A DNA stretch of 64,000 bases from Orychophragmus violaceus (Eukaryota > Streptophyta > Magnoliopsida > Brassicales > Brassicaceae), in NCBI GenBank assembly GCA_030180135.1, contig CM058230.1, positions 22,156,067 through 22,220,066 of the forward strand, in the 5' to 3' direction. Both the position numbers and the translations under genes were made by a program. The notes below the pieces were generated by a model that did not search any database, was not told the origin of the DNA, and saw nothing but the letters and a program-made list of their open reading frames with translations. Positions 10,961 to 21,973 of the stretch are shown here, piece after piece; the stretch's first letter is position 1; each line of letters begins with the position of its first letter.

Positions 10961-12975
10961 ATGGCGGCTACTACATTGTACAAGTCTTCTTGTCTTCTTC
11001 AACCCAAGTCCGGCTCCACAACCCGCCTAAACCCTTCTTCTCTCATCAAGCCCTTTCCGAATCCGACCAGTAAGTCTCGCTGAATCTCGGTTTCTTAGGG
11101 GTTATTTCGAATTCAAGAGCTTCGATCATTATTACAATCTTTGATTTATTCCCTTCTGTGATAGGAGTTTCGGTTTTGGGGAAGAGTCGTAGTTATGTCG
11201 TTATGAAAGCTTCGATTGAACTGGCGCAATCGAACTCGACATCTTCCGTTGTTGTCAATTCCTCTAAGCAGAACGGTCCCATCATTGTGATTGATAATTA
11301 CGACAGCTTCACCTACAATCTCTGCCAGGTTTGATTATTGGAACTATGTCAAAATCGCCTCTTTATCAACCAAGTCTCATTTGATTTTAGGTCCTGGCTA
11401 ATTGAAAAGTCCTTAACTTTATAGTAATGTGTTCAAGTATGCATTGTGATTAATTGTTGGAATATCTTATTTTTCAAAATCCAATCTTCGTTGGACATGC
11501 TAATAGATTAAGCTATGTAATGTAGATGGTTGATGATTCTCTCTTGTTATGTGATCACTCAGAGTTGTTATGTCTCCCGTTGAGTCTTATTGTCGATAGC
11601 CTCTAGTTCTCTACTTCTCTGGAGAATAGTGTTTTCATTTGTATGTAGACAGCTCATGTTTGTCGTTGTAAGGAGTAATTCTTGATCCAGCAGAAGCTAA
11701 TATATACATCACTTCTTTGCTGCCTGTAGTTTTAAACTTTAGATTGGTTATTCATAGTTGTAATAACTCGATTTTTTGTGAAATTTTGACTGCTCTGGAT
11801 ACCTCACATAACGCATTAGATCCCTAATATACAATTTCATCATGTCTCACTTCTAGCTCCTCCACACGTAATCGTGTCAATTGCATTCTCATTATATGAT
11901 TCCTATCTTTTCATAGTATATGGGAGAGTTAGGATGCCATTTTGAAGTTTACCGAAATGATGAACTTACAGTAGATGAGCTGAAAAGGTAATACGAAACT
12001 ATATGCATTCTGCTTAAAACCTAACCTGGCTAATCAAAGGGGTGTTAATTCATTTATTATGCTCTCCTTTTTGCAGTAAAAAGCCAAGAGGGGTGCTGAT
12101 TTCTCCAGGGCCTGGTAAATATTTTAGCCTCTGAATGCCTAGTGTATCTTTAAAGACTCATTCTTCTAGGGAAGGGAAAGAAGATAAACAACTTTCTTAA
12201 TATTGATAGGTACCCCACAGGACTCAGGCATTTCCTTACAAACTGTTTTGGAACTCGGACCACATGTTCCTGTGTTTGGAGTATGTATGGGTTTGCAGTG
12301 TATGGGAGAAGCATTTGGAGGTTAGTTTCATAAGAGAGAGAGAAAAAATGACATCTAATTTGCACATATTAACATTGTTGTCTACTTTATGTAATGCATC
12401 CTCAAGTCTAATGCACTTTTGGTATGAACTACTTTGGTTGTAGGAAAGATCGTGCGGTCACCATTTGGTGTTATGCATGGGAAAAGCTCTATGGTTTACT
12501 ATGATGAGAAAGGAGAAGAAGGCTTGTTCTCTGGATTATCAAAGTATGAATCAGTTTTTCTCTATATATATATATGCTTTCTGCGATAAGTCTATAAATG
12601 TATACTAAAAACAAATCTTGTTGGTCTGTGTTTTTCAGCCCTTTCCTTGTAGGTAGATATCACAGCCTCGTGATCGAAAAAGATACGTTTCCCAGTGATG
12701 AACTCGAGGTTACTGCGTGGACGGACGATGGTTTGGTTATGGCGGCTCGACACAGGAAGTACAAGCATATACAGGTATAAAAGAAACTCACTCTAGTGTT
12801 TCATGTTTCTTCTTTGCCTCATCCATTAAAAACAGAACTTCTAAAGTCTTATAAAAAAATTGGTTCACAGGGAGTTCAGTTTCATCCGGAGAGTATTATA
12901 ACAACTGAAGGCAAGACAATTGTCCGCAATTTAATCAAACTTATAGAGAAAAAGGAGGCTGCGAATTTGACTTAA
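10961..12975 (+). CDS. ASB1: anthranilate synthase beta subunit (glutamine amidotransferase), plastid
   Basis: Eight exons with canonical GT-AG introns rebuild an uninterrupted 277-residue protein: 10961-11069, 11165-11328, 11917-11987, 12077-12114, 12210-12320, 12444-12543, 12639-12774 and 12871-12975. Residues 1 to about 70 are Ser/Thr-rich and basic, a plastid transit peptide. The rest is a class I glutamine amidotransferase: IDNYDSFTYN at the front, the SPGPGTPQDSG oxyanion segment, the nucleophile-elbow Cys in FGVCMGLQ, and the His/Glu pair in GVQFHPES. The subunit releases ammonia from glutamine for the alpha subunit, which makes anthranilate from chorismate, the first committed step of tryptophan synthesis. 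The length matches the A. thaliana protein (276 aa by memory). It is convergent with LpxC, with 385 bp between the stop codons, and TE sequence lies about 0.3 kb upstream of its start. ASB paralogs are very similar, so ASB1 as opposed to another ASB copy rests on the neighbourhood. Confidence 0.95.
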
Positions 12976-13360
12976 GGCTTTCCTCAATCAGAATAATCAG
13001 CTGTGTTCGACTAGTGCTGCCTCTAATAAAGTTTGCCAATGCAGATTGTTCCTTGTCATTTTCCCATTGTTTCTATCATTAAGTTTCGATTGTATAACAA
13101 AATGGCTGTGGGCATTTCAGTTATATTCGGTTTTGGTTTTGGTTTAGTTTGGTTGACTCGATTGTATATAACAAAAGTCCAGAGGCATAAGTAATTACAT
13201 TAATTCCTGAGTTCACCGCCTCGGATTTCTATCCCCTACTTATTGATGAGCTTCCCTCTATGAAAAAGGTTCCAACAGATTTAAGACTAAATACACTTAG
13301 ATACCATAAAACTATGACAACAAGGCTTCTGGGGAATATGGTTGGCAGCTAGGACCCTCT
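12976..13360. other. shared 3' intergenic of ASB1 and LpxC
   Basis: AT-rich spacer between two convergent genes. A run of GGTTTTGGTTT-type phrases at about 13128-13150 and AATAAA-like hexamers fit the 3' untranslated and poly(A) regions of both genes. I see no separate gene. Confidence 0.5.
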
Positions 13361-14974
13361 TCAGTCAATGGTGAGATGACGTGCCAAGTCAGTGTGCAGT
13401 GCATGACCCGCCTGCATTTGAGAGAGACATGAACCACATTTTATCAGAAAACTGTTCTCTCTTTAGATGTCAAGAAAAGTAGCATTTGCCTTAAACGCGA
13501 CTATGTGAGCCACAGGGAATCCTCCATTTCCGCCTCGTGCTACAAGGGAGAGGTCACCGATAAGGTCCAAGATCTTATGCCGACATGCTTCATTATCAAA
13601 CCGCAGAGGAGGGTTCATCCATCCATGCTCAGCGCTACATCAGAGATGGTTTCGGTTGAGGACATTTTTCCTTATTACCATAAATCCAGTCTTGAATATG
13701 CAAATTTTTTCTTTACCTACAAACGATTGCGTTATCCAGAGAACCCCCTTTAATGAGGCCTGCTTCACGCATTCTCTCCACCTGCAAAGCAATGTTTAAA
13801 GAAGGGACACAAGTAACTGATTCTAAAGCTTCTAAACAATAATAATGGGACCAACCTCTTCATAAACACAAAAGGTTCTTGATGGTGCGATATCTTTTGC
13901 AAAGGAAGAGTCATGTAGAGGACTCCAAGAAAACCACTGGCAGCCTATAGCAGGCACCTGTAGGATTCATCATAATCAACAGGCCGAGTCAATACCCGTC
14001 TATACACAAGCACGAAATAAGTTTGCTTTCTTCTGTGTTCTCAAATTGCCATTACACTGAACCTGTGGGAAGTCGATACCACAAGTGATGCGAGTTTCCA
14101 GAGCAGGAAATGCAGCTACAAAAGAATCCTTCTTGCAAACGTACACAGGCTTGTTCACATGTGCTACCATCTTCTCCACACTTTCACCACCATGGTTTTG
14201 AGCCACGTTTATGCCAGCTTCTTCAATCGCATCAACCCATTCTTTAGCTGATCCATCAAAAATAGGGACCTGTCACTTGGTTAGTGTTGCCTAAATTCAT
14301 CACATCACTAGAAAAGCTACACGGTAATTCATGATGTTGACAATCTCTAACATACGAATCCAATCAAACCATTCGAAAGCAGCTAAAGGTTCAGCGACGA
14401 ACCACAGAAATCCAATCAAACGATTCAGCAAATGGTTACACGAAATGTATGTATTCAGGCAAACAAACCTCGACTTCCTGATCATCTGAACTTTCGCTCT
14501 CGATTTGAATTTTGCAATTATCAACGCCCTTAGCCTCAAGAGCTGATAACAAGTGTTCAACGGTTCGGATTTTGAGACCGTCTTTTGACAGCGTAGTGCA
14601 AAGAGGTGATTCCTGAGCAAATTCAATCGACGCCAGGATGAACCTGGACCGAAACTCGAAGTACCTCCCAGCTCCAGCGATCGCCGGAAGTAGCTTCACC
14701 GTCGAAAGCTTACCGGAATGCAGAGCTTTCCCTTTCACTTCAACACATCCCGCAAGAGTTTGCTGTAATCGTCCACTCTGGTATTGAAAACAAAAAACAA
14801 TGATAAAATGATTTCAGTGGACAGGGACATATACCCATGCGCGGGAGAGAGGTTTACTGGATTCAAGGAGACTGTTGACGACGACGACGACGCGGAGGAA
14901 AAGGAGTATGATCGTATTTGTATCCAAGAGATGAGAGTGGAGTTCTTGGCTTTGACGGCCACGGGGCGGATCAT
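13361..14974 (-). CDS. LPXC: UDP-3-O-acyl-N-acetylglucosamine deacetylase, mitochondrial LpxC
   Basis: Seven exons give an uninterrupted 331-residue protein: 14974-14858, 14777-14469, 14269-14063, 13957-13856, 13781-13717, 13634-13490 and 13411-13361. The start chosen is the first ATG giving MIRPVAVKAK; the frame upstream of it only opens on a GTG. Residues 1-39 are Arg/Ser-rich, a likely mitochondrial presequence. The deacetylase follows: SGRLQQTLAG opening, the KIRTVEHLLSALE zinc-ligand segment, the CGIDFPQV barrel, and HKILDLIGD with the second His and the Asp. The C-terminus GHALHTDLARHLTID lies in the last small exon. LpxC removes the N-acetyl group in the committed step of lipid A-type synthesis, a pathway plants retain in mitochondria. 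The last intron (13489-13412) uses a GC donor; the other five use GT. If this GC-AG intron is not spliced, translation runs 7 codons into it and stops. Confidence 0.93.
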
Positions 14975-15125
14975 TGATTCGACGGTCACACCGCCGTCCG
15001 ATTCAGTACAAAGGAAGTCGTAATCGAAGGAAAAGTGGATTTGCGTTAGCCGATTAAGTTAAACCTAAACGGGATTATCGACTTAAGTACCTTGTTTTGG
15101 AAATGCTCCGTTCTTTATTAGAAAC
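14975..15125. other. LpxC upstream region
   Basis: Short stretch upstream of the LpxC start codon that must contain its promoter. I see no convincing TATA box. The DNA turns into the GAACCGAA-rich repeat by about 15126. Confidence 0.35.
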
Positions 15126-15966
15126 TAGACATAGACATGGGCATAAAAACAAGAACCAAAGAACTTAACCAAACTGAAATAACCGAACTGAAATCGATTC
15201 AAAATTGTAAATATTCAAATGGATTTTAAATTTTCATAACTGAAATAACTGAATTGAACCGGAACTGAACCAAGAACCGAATGAATATCCAAAATAACTG
15301 AAATCAAACTAATCAAAATATGATTTTTATACCTAAAATATTAGTAATATTTATATTTAAAGTAACCGAATAATCAAAATTAACTGAATATTACCAAAAA
15401 AAATTGAATTATCTGAAATAACCCAAATATTTTTATAATTGAAATATCCGAATCGAACCAGAACTGAACCAAGAACCGAATAAATATCCAAATTAACTGA
15501 AATCAAACTAACCGAAATATTATTTTTATACCTAAAATATTAGTAATATTTAGATTTAAAGTAACCGAATAATCAAAATTGACTGAATATTACCAAAAAA
15601 AATTGAATTATCTGAAATAATCCGAATATTTTTATAATTGAAATATAATAAAGTATCTATTTTTTTATCCGAACAATCCAATTAGCGGAATATTTATCAG
15701 AACTAGCCAATTTTTGTTAAAATTACTCGAATTTATACCTAAATTATCCGAATTTATACCCAAATTATCCGAAAGAACCGAACTGAACTAGAACTGATTT
15801 TTTGGGTAATAGATGGTTCCCAAATTTACTACTTGAACCGAACCAAAAATCGAAAGAATCGAACTGAAATCAAACTGTATTTTCTAAATAACTGAATGGA
15901 TCCTAAACCTTTAGAACCGAAAGAATCGAACCGAACTCAACCGGAGAACCAGACGTCCATGCCTAT
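15126..15966. repeat. degenerate GAACCGAA-rich repeat with a 199-bp tandem duplication
   Basis: About 840 bp dominated by phrases such as CCGAACTGAA, ATCCGAAT and AACCGAAT. Inside it a module is present twice in direct orientation: ACCTAAAATATTAGTAATAT occurs at 15331 and again at 15530, a period of 199 bp, with high similarity through the unit. The ends carry related inverted phrases (CATGGGCAT near 15137 and CCATGCCTA near 15958), suggesting a non-autonomous element of unknown class. A similar head (GGCATGGGCAAAAACC) occurs at about 28653. Confidence 0.55.
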
Positions 15967-16536
15967 TAGAAGCAGTGTTAGTTAAACCATATATTATAAA
16001 ATGCAATTCGTCCCTGCATGTGGTATATTTGAAGCATTGTAAGATGAAGGAAGAATAAGCCAGAGTCTTATTGGAACCCATATATTATACAATTTATACA
16101 TATTATAAACCTTTAAAAAAACATTAGCACATAACTACATATGCGTTGTTGTGAGATAATGATAGGATGGATGGACATATATTAGGATCAAAGTCTCTAG
16201 ACTCCACTCGCATTGTTTGATTCTTCAAGGCATAGCAAAGAAGTGGCACATGGGTGCACGCAGCTTTCTTCCTTGTTTCTCTTTTTATCCTTTTATTTAT
16301 CCTCCCTTTCTTTTCAAATGACGTGGCGACGTTTAAAAAAATTTGGTGGCAATACGGTATATTAGATCAAACAGTAAGGAATTGGCGGTACAAAACTGAT
16401 GTTATTGCGGTTATAGACCGCATATATCTTGCTACTTTTTATGAAGTAAAGATCCTTGCATGTTCTGTAGTAACGCTTTCAAAGTTTCAATAGTATCACC
16501 GGTCGGAATGGATTAATCTTCACGCGATTAAATTTT
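15967..16536. other. AT-rich intergenic, no gene seen
   Basis: No supported gene. The 79-codon open frame at 16254-16493 has no recognisable domain, and its composition is that of the surrounding AT-rich DNA. I do not call it. Confidence 0.4.
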
Positions 16537-16992
16537 AGAACAAATCGCAAAAACGACATAAAAACATATATTATCACAAATATATCAACAAAGAAGAAAA
16601 ATTACTAAAATAGCATTTATTAAACGATAAATATTAATTAACCATAACCCTAAATCTTAAATATTAAACCTTAAACTCTAAATATTAAACTCTAAATAAT
16701 AAATCATAATCCTAAATACTAAACCCTAAACTTTAAATAATAAACTCTAAACCCTAAATAGTAAATTCTAAACTATAAATTATATAATGCTATCAAAATC
16801 TTTATAATCCAAATAATGTTAAAAATGTCAATTATTTTTTTTGGTGTTATATTTATGATAATATATGTTTATTGTGCTATTTTATGTATTTTCTTTTGAA
16901 TAATAGCAATAGTCACAAATGACTAAATTATGTGTGGAATAATTTCGAAAATAGACAAAAGTTTACTTACAATCAAATTTATTTATTCACAA

Positions 16993-17030
<38 letters not shown>

Positions 17031-17436
17031 ATCTGCACCAAAACACATCAAATACTATAAATGGTAAATAACATAAAATTTAGAAAATGTATAAAATAGC
17101 ACAAAACATAAATTATCATAAATATAGCATCAAGAGAGATAATTAACATTTTTAGCATTATTTGGATTACAAAGATTTTCATTATATAATTTATGGTTTA
17201 AAGTTTATTATTTAGGTTTTAGGATTTATTATTTAAGGTTTAGAGTTTAGTATTTAGGATTAGAGTTTATTATTTAAGGTTTATGATTTAGTATTTAGGG
17301 TTTATGTTTAGTATTTAAGGTTTAGAGTTATTGTTAATTTAGTCTTTATCCTTTAATGAATGTTATTTTGATATTTTTTTTTTTTTGTTATATTTGTGAC
17401 AATGCATATTTTATGACATTTTTACGATTTGTCCAC
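16537..17436. mobile_element. large inverted-repeat (foldback/MITE-like) element with telomere-like arms
   Basis: Left arm about 16537-16892 and right arm about 17083-17436 are reverse complements over some 355 bp, for example ACAAATCGCAAAAACGACAT on the left against ATGTCATTTTTGCGATTTGT-like sequence on the right. Each arm contains a degenerate array of AAACCCTAAAT/TAAACTCTAAA units, resembling interstitial telomere repeat. The 190-bp spacer holds an (AT)n run at about 16996-17028. There is no coding potential. Long arms and a short spacer fit a foldback or non-autonomous Mutator-type element. I could not define a target-site duplication. Confidence 0.7.
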
Positions 17437-18087
17437 TATTCAATGCTAAAAACTAAAATATCAAGTTAGATATTGTTATTCTTATTAGATAGGATGTGAC
17501 AATTTTGGTGACAGTCAGTTTATTATACAAAATTAATAAAAATAGAGTATAAAACTGATAACTTTAATGTTTATTCTAGAATTTAATGATATTAGAATGA
17601 TTAGAAGTTTTGGGATATATGGCCATATAACTTTTATGATAGAATTTAAACCATATTAATTCCTCTGTTTTGAAAAAGAGATTTCTCCCAATATACGTAA
17701 ATCGAATTTATTATTTTTTAAAATACATTTTATCGGTTGCTCGTAGAGATTATCGCTAGACCAACTCAACATTGGTATCTAATGGTAAGTTTATTATACT
17801 AGACCGCATATATCACAAAAAATGTATTAGTAAATTCGTTTTAAAAGTAAAAAAACTTATATATTTTTGTAGTCGTAAATTCTAGGAATCGGTTTTAATG
17901 TATTTTATGAAATTGGAGTGGATATTGTAAGATTTATTTTGGGATAATATATATATTTAATATGTTAGAATTCTTATTTAAAAATGTCATATTTTATGTG
18001 GTCATTTTGGTAAATAATAAAGATTATATGATATAAATGTTATGAATATTAATATGTGTTTATGTAATTTATAATTTGTTGAATGAC
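17437..18087. other. AT-rich intergenic, no gene seen
   Basis: Strongly AT-rich, with no open frame of note and no repeat match recognised within the window. It ends at the left target-site duplication of the retroposon that follows. Confidence 0.4.
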
Positions 18088-18101
18088 CGAATTTATAGTT
18101 T

Positions 18102-19012
18102 TTTTTTTTTAAATATTATTAATTAAAAATCCCGAAGTTTAACTCGGGCATCGGACACGTTACAACAGTGAGCTTTCCGGGCAAAAAACCGGTGAGAACG
18201 AATTAGAGTAGGCAAAACACGACCGGAAATTCAACAGACAAAGAAGAGAAAGGGGTGGGAAGAAGACCAGAAGCCCTAAAGCCTCATCCCCGACGAACTT
18301 GAGCAGCCACCGCCATCCACCACGCCGGATTTCACCTAATCATCCGGCAAGTCCGAAACCGGTTTTCAGATCCCTCATGACGGAGCTTCCGCACAGACAG
18401 CCACTCTCGGAGATTGTCCCGCGGCCACGTACATCTTTCTCCCGGAGGAGATCGACCCGCAAACCTTCCAGATCTAAATCCTTTCCAAACGCCTCGCCGG
18501 CACACAGCTCGTCTCCTCCGCGCACAACCCACCAAACTTCGATCCGGCCACAGAACACCACCACAAACAGACAGGAATTCCGCCCAGAGGAACCGCCATC
18601 CTCCGGTTGAAGCGCCGCCGTCGAGAACAGCGTCTGTGACAAAAGCGCAAACCCTAACACCCTTCGAAGAAATCGCCACGTCTCTAAGCTTCGTAGATCT
18701 GGTCCAACCCGTCGTGACTCTCCACCGTCCTCTAACAGAGACCACCGCCGCCGAGCTATCCCAAGGACCTCTTCCGCCATGGAGCTTCCGCCGAGACAAG
18801 CCTCCTTAGGGAACCCCTCCCAGCACCTCGGAGAAGAAATGGGGTGCACCCAGAGCCTCCACCGTGTAACTCGTCCGTCGATGAAGCTCAGAAATAGAGA
18901 AGACAAAAGGAGGCCCCCTCACGGTCCGACGAAAGGCGCCGGAGACCGGAGGAAGCCTCAAACCGGAGAAAAAGTGCGACGAGAGCTAGAGAGAAAAAGT
19001 TCTTGAGCGCGT
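18102..19012 (-). mobile_element. Sadhu-like non-LTR retroposon with TSD
   Basis: A 911-bp GC-rich island in AT-rich DNA, bracketed by a direct repeat CGAATTTATAGTTT at 18088-18101 and 19013-19026. Just inside the left copy is a T-run (18099-18110), which is the poly(A) tail of an element lying on the minus strand. Size (about 0.9 kb), poly(A), lack of LTRs, absence of RT and high GC content fit the Sadhu family described from Arabidopsis, as I remember it. Several overlapping open frames of 100-190 codons on both strands (for example 18340-18906 minus) are a by-product of the GC content. None contains a domain I recognise. Confidence 0.65.
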
Positions 19013-19026
19013 CGAATTTATAGTTT

Positions 19027-20400
19027 CTATACAAATAGAATGTTATGATCTTTTTGACAACCCTATAAATAAATACAGAAAATCTCTACATCCGATGAAG
19101 AGACTTACAACTATTTTAGATTTGTCGTGGAAGAATTATAACCAAATTTAGATCATAAACTGTAGATCCAAAAAATATGTTTCCATTCTATTTTTATTAT
19201 TCAAAAACTACTGATATAATTTATAGTTTATAATAATCATAAAGTATTTACAAATATGCTTCTGTGAAACCTGGACTGTGGTTCGTCCACCGCCCTAAAT
19301 GCTTTAGGAAGGTGATCCGCTTATCGCTGCTCCCAAAACTAACTTTTGCAGATCATAGAAGAAGGTTTACCACTTGCTGTTTTGTACGATATTTGAGCAT
19401 ATATTTTGTTGATGTTTTCGTAAACGTTTCCGACAAAGCCTTATCGACATGTCATAGTTGAGTTGGTAGCCAAAAGAAAAACAATCCAAACCGATTGTAA
19501 ACATTTCAAAAAGTTATTACATTTTTATCAAAAAAAAAAATATTACATTATTCCGAGTACCAAACCCACTGTGTATTGATATTTTACAACAATATCGTTG
19601 GAAAATCAAATGAGTTTAGTCATGTTGTGTTTGTTGTTACTTTAGTTTAAATTCACAATAATAAATTAATATTTGGTCGACAGGTATCATTGTAGTGGAA
19701 GCAAGCATGTAGGAAATACTAATTTGTTCAGCTGCTTGATTTATACTTAATTGTTTCTATACAAAATTGAAGAAAGCTTTCAGCCTTTTTGTATCTTTGT
19801 AATTATTAAATTCTGTTTTGATTTTATAAAATAAAAATAACGAATTTGGGACTAACCCAAACTTTCAGCTAAATCATAGGTACCTAAACTAGCGTGTTTA
19901 AATGGGACAATTATTACCTAAATTTAATAATCATGCACAAATATACATAAAATCATTTACATTTTCATTTAAATACATAATTAACTGTGTCTAATACTTG
20001 ATCAAGTCAAATCATTGATAATGATGAGTTGGATAATGAGTCAGCTGCTATATATTTTAAATTGTTGAGTCACTTGCCACATCAGATATTACGTCATTAA
20101 TTTTTTTTAAAATTAAATTTATTAAAAAATTAAAATTTCAAAATATTTCAAATGCTATATACTTTTTGTAAAATGTATGATTCTAATAATTTCCTTACCC
20201 GTTTTCACTTGAATTTAAATTAAAAATATTTGAAAAATATAAGCAAAGAAACATTCAATATCTCATAAAAGGAAAGCTTTGATTCCACTCATTTTGAATT
20301 CGAAAGCAATATAAAATATCTTACAAATGAAAGCTCTAATATTTGGAAACTCAAACATATATATTCTTCTTTACATATACTTTCTAACACATCATAGACC
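19027..20400. other. AT-rich intergenic with a dispersed repeat copy
   Basis: No gene recognised. The stretch at about 19850-20170 is related, in opposite orientation, to about 29100-29410. Shared phrases include CAAGTCAAA...AATGATGAG, GATAATGAGTCAGCTG and GCCACATCAGAT. It is therefore a copy of an interspersed repeat, class unknown. Confidence 0.45.
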
Positions 20401-20404
20401 CTAG

Positions 20405-20600
20405 ATAGGGGTGTCAATACGGGCGGACCGCGACTGTTTGGCCCGATTGTTGCAGATTGTTCCTTTCTGCGGATTGTTTCTTTGCTCCGGACCATGCGGT
20501 CCAGACCACAGTCCAAATTGTGATGTCTGATCCTGCCCCGACTTAGCTATGCAGTTTTGTGGTCGGCCCGCATGTCACTACATACGTGGCTGAAAGTTCA
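20405..20600. repeat. fragment of a GGGTGTCAA-ended, CCCGC-rich repeat (left end)
   Basis: Begins GGGGTGTCAATACGGGCGG and continues with GGCCCG/GACCGC-rich phrases. The inverted counterpart, ending CAAATTGACACCC, occurs at 28480-28645. These look like two ends of one decayed DNA element or of two copies of a family. Plant hAT elements can have CAGGGGTGTC-type ends, but no 8-bp TSD is found here. Confidence 0.35.
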
Positions 20601-20740
20601 TGTTGAAGCTACCAAAATCCTCGAAGAGCTGCTCAGAATGAGGCTTACAGTACAATACATCTTCCATAGATGAATATTTGCTCAGTTGAAAATATCCATT
20701 AAAAAGACATTCACATTATCAGTATCTGCTTATTGGTAAG

Positions 20741-21668
20741 TGATATACCATGGATTTTAGAGATTTTAACCATGGTATATATTTTATTTATCGAGTCTTA
20801 TGTTATGTTTTGGAGTCTTTTTAGTATGTTTACAGGTTTAGACACGTTTGGAACGGATTTGGACATTATGGAACATTCTGGAGCATTTTGGAGTATTGAC
20901 CCGAGAAGAAGAATTCATTGCCCATTTCACAGACCTGCATCGATCGATACACATAGAGCATCGGTCGATGCAAGGTCGTCACAAGTTATTCTCGGCGGAT
21001 AAAATGAAAAATGTGGAAATTGCACTTTGGCCCAGAAGTTTTTCATAATTACAAAGAAGCCTCAGCCGTGATTAGACCATTATATTAGGGTTTTTAAGCC
21101 ATTGTTTAGGCTACGCTTTCATTCTTAAGTTTTATTTTATTTCAGAGAGAGTTATGGGCTGATCCTGTTCTTGAAAGAGAGAGGATTTCGAACCCCAATT
21201 CTTTATTCTATTATATGCTATTTAGTTTTCTATTAAAAAAAAAAAAAGAAGAAAAAAGCTACTAGCTTATCCTCGGTTTTATCTCTTTTTTTTTACTTTC
21301 AAGGGAAGAGAAAATCAGAAACCATACTTAAGAACATGATCATAGGCTGTTCCAAACACATCAAAGAAATCCGACCCAAAGATTACTAAGCCCCTAAGTG
21401 AGAAATTAAAGTTAATATTAAGCGCGAGACTAGTAATGAATCCTCTGAATACATGGTTAGATATGGGTGTCTTTGGTAGGTTGATCTGTTTGGGGTTTTC
21501 TAATAGTCATAGAGGTCCTGCAAGTCTGTCCAATGGTCACTTAGTTCCTGTTCAAGCGAAAAATTTTTCTCGAAAAATCATAATTTCATACAAATTTTAA
21601 CTCAATAAAACAATTTTTGAAAACATGGGACTGACTCTAAAAAAACAAAGAAGATAGGAGTCAATACC
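20741..21668. mobile_element. rearranged Athila remnant with internal inversion
   Basis: Two Athila pieces in opposite orientation. The first, 20741 to about 21232 on the plus strand, starts exactly at the LTR terminus TGATATACCATGG and runs through LTR sequence, including the CGATCG motif at 20938-20985 and the 'gatttcgaacccc' phrase. The second, about 21257-21668, matches the minus-orientation internal region of copies A (about 1994-2405) and C (about 54592-54990), for example CCGACCCAAAGATTACTAAG and GGGGTTTTCTAATAGTCATA. An A-rich junction (21235-21256) lies between them. Confidence 0.7.
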
Positions 21669-21973
21669 AGTAAGATGGGATTTTTCAATTTGCCAACAGT
21701 TCAGTGATGTACTTGGTTTAATTTTATAGAAAAACTACCAAGAAAGCTACAATAACAAAAGCATTGGGAAGCTACACAGTTTATTCATGTACTTGGTATA
21801 ATCCATCGCTGCTGCACAAAGTTCATTGGACCAGACTTCTACGAAAACCTCTTCACCCATTCAAGTTTCCATGAACTACTTACATAAACATACCATACGA
21901 TGAAGCAAAGCTTAAAATAATAGATCAATAAAGACAGAAATCATAACCAAGACAATACTTAATCTCTGAGTAG
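21669..21973. other. target region of copia element II, left flank
   Basis: About 300 bp of AT-rich sequence with no recognised feature. It was originally contiguous with 27966 onward, before the copia insertion at the AGTAG target site. Confidence 0.4.

Noticed and set aside
12598..12780. Independent 60-codon ORF
   Set aside because: It is exon 7 of ASB1 with adjoining intron sequence read through.
16254..16493. 79-residue hydrophobic small protein
   Set aside because: The hydrophobic start is what AT-rich DNA produces; no homolog, splice or promoter evidence is visible.
16620..17340. Interstitial telomere array
   Set aside because: The AAACCCTAAAT phrases are too degenerate and are arranged as mirror arms of a foldback element, so they are reported as part of that element.
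18299..18906. Overlapping 100-190 codon open frames on both strands
   Set aside because: They all lie within the GC-rich retroposon bounded by a TSD, have no recognisable domain, and several overlap on both strands; composition explains them.
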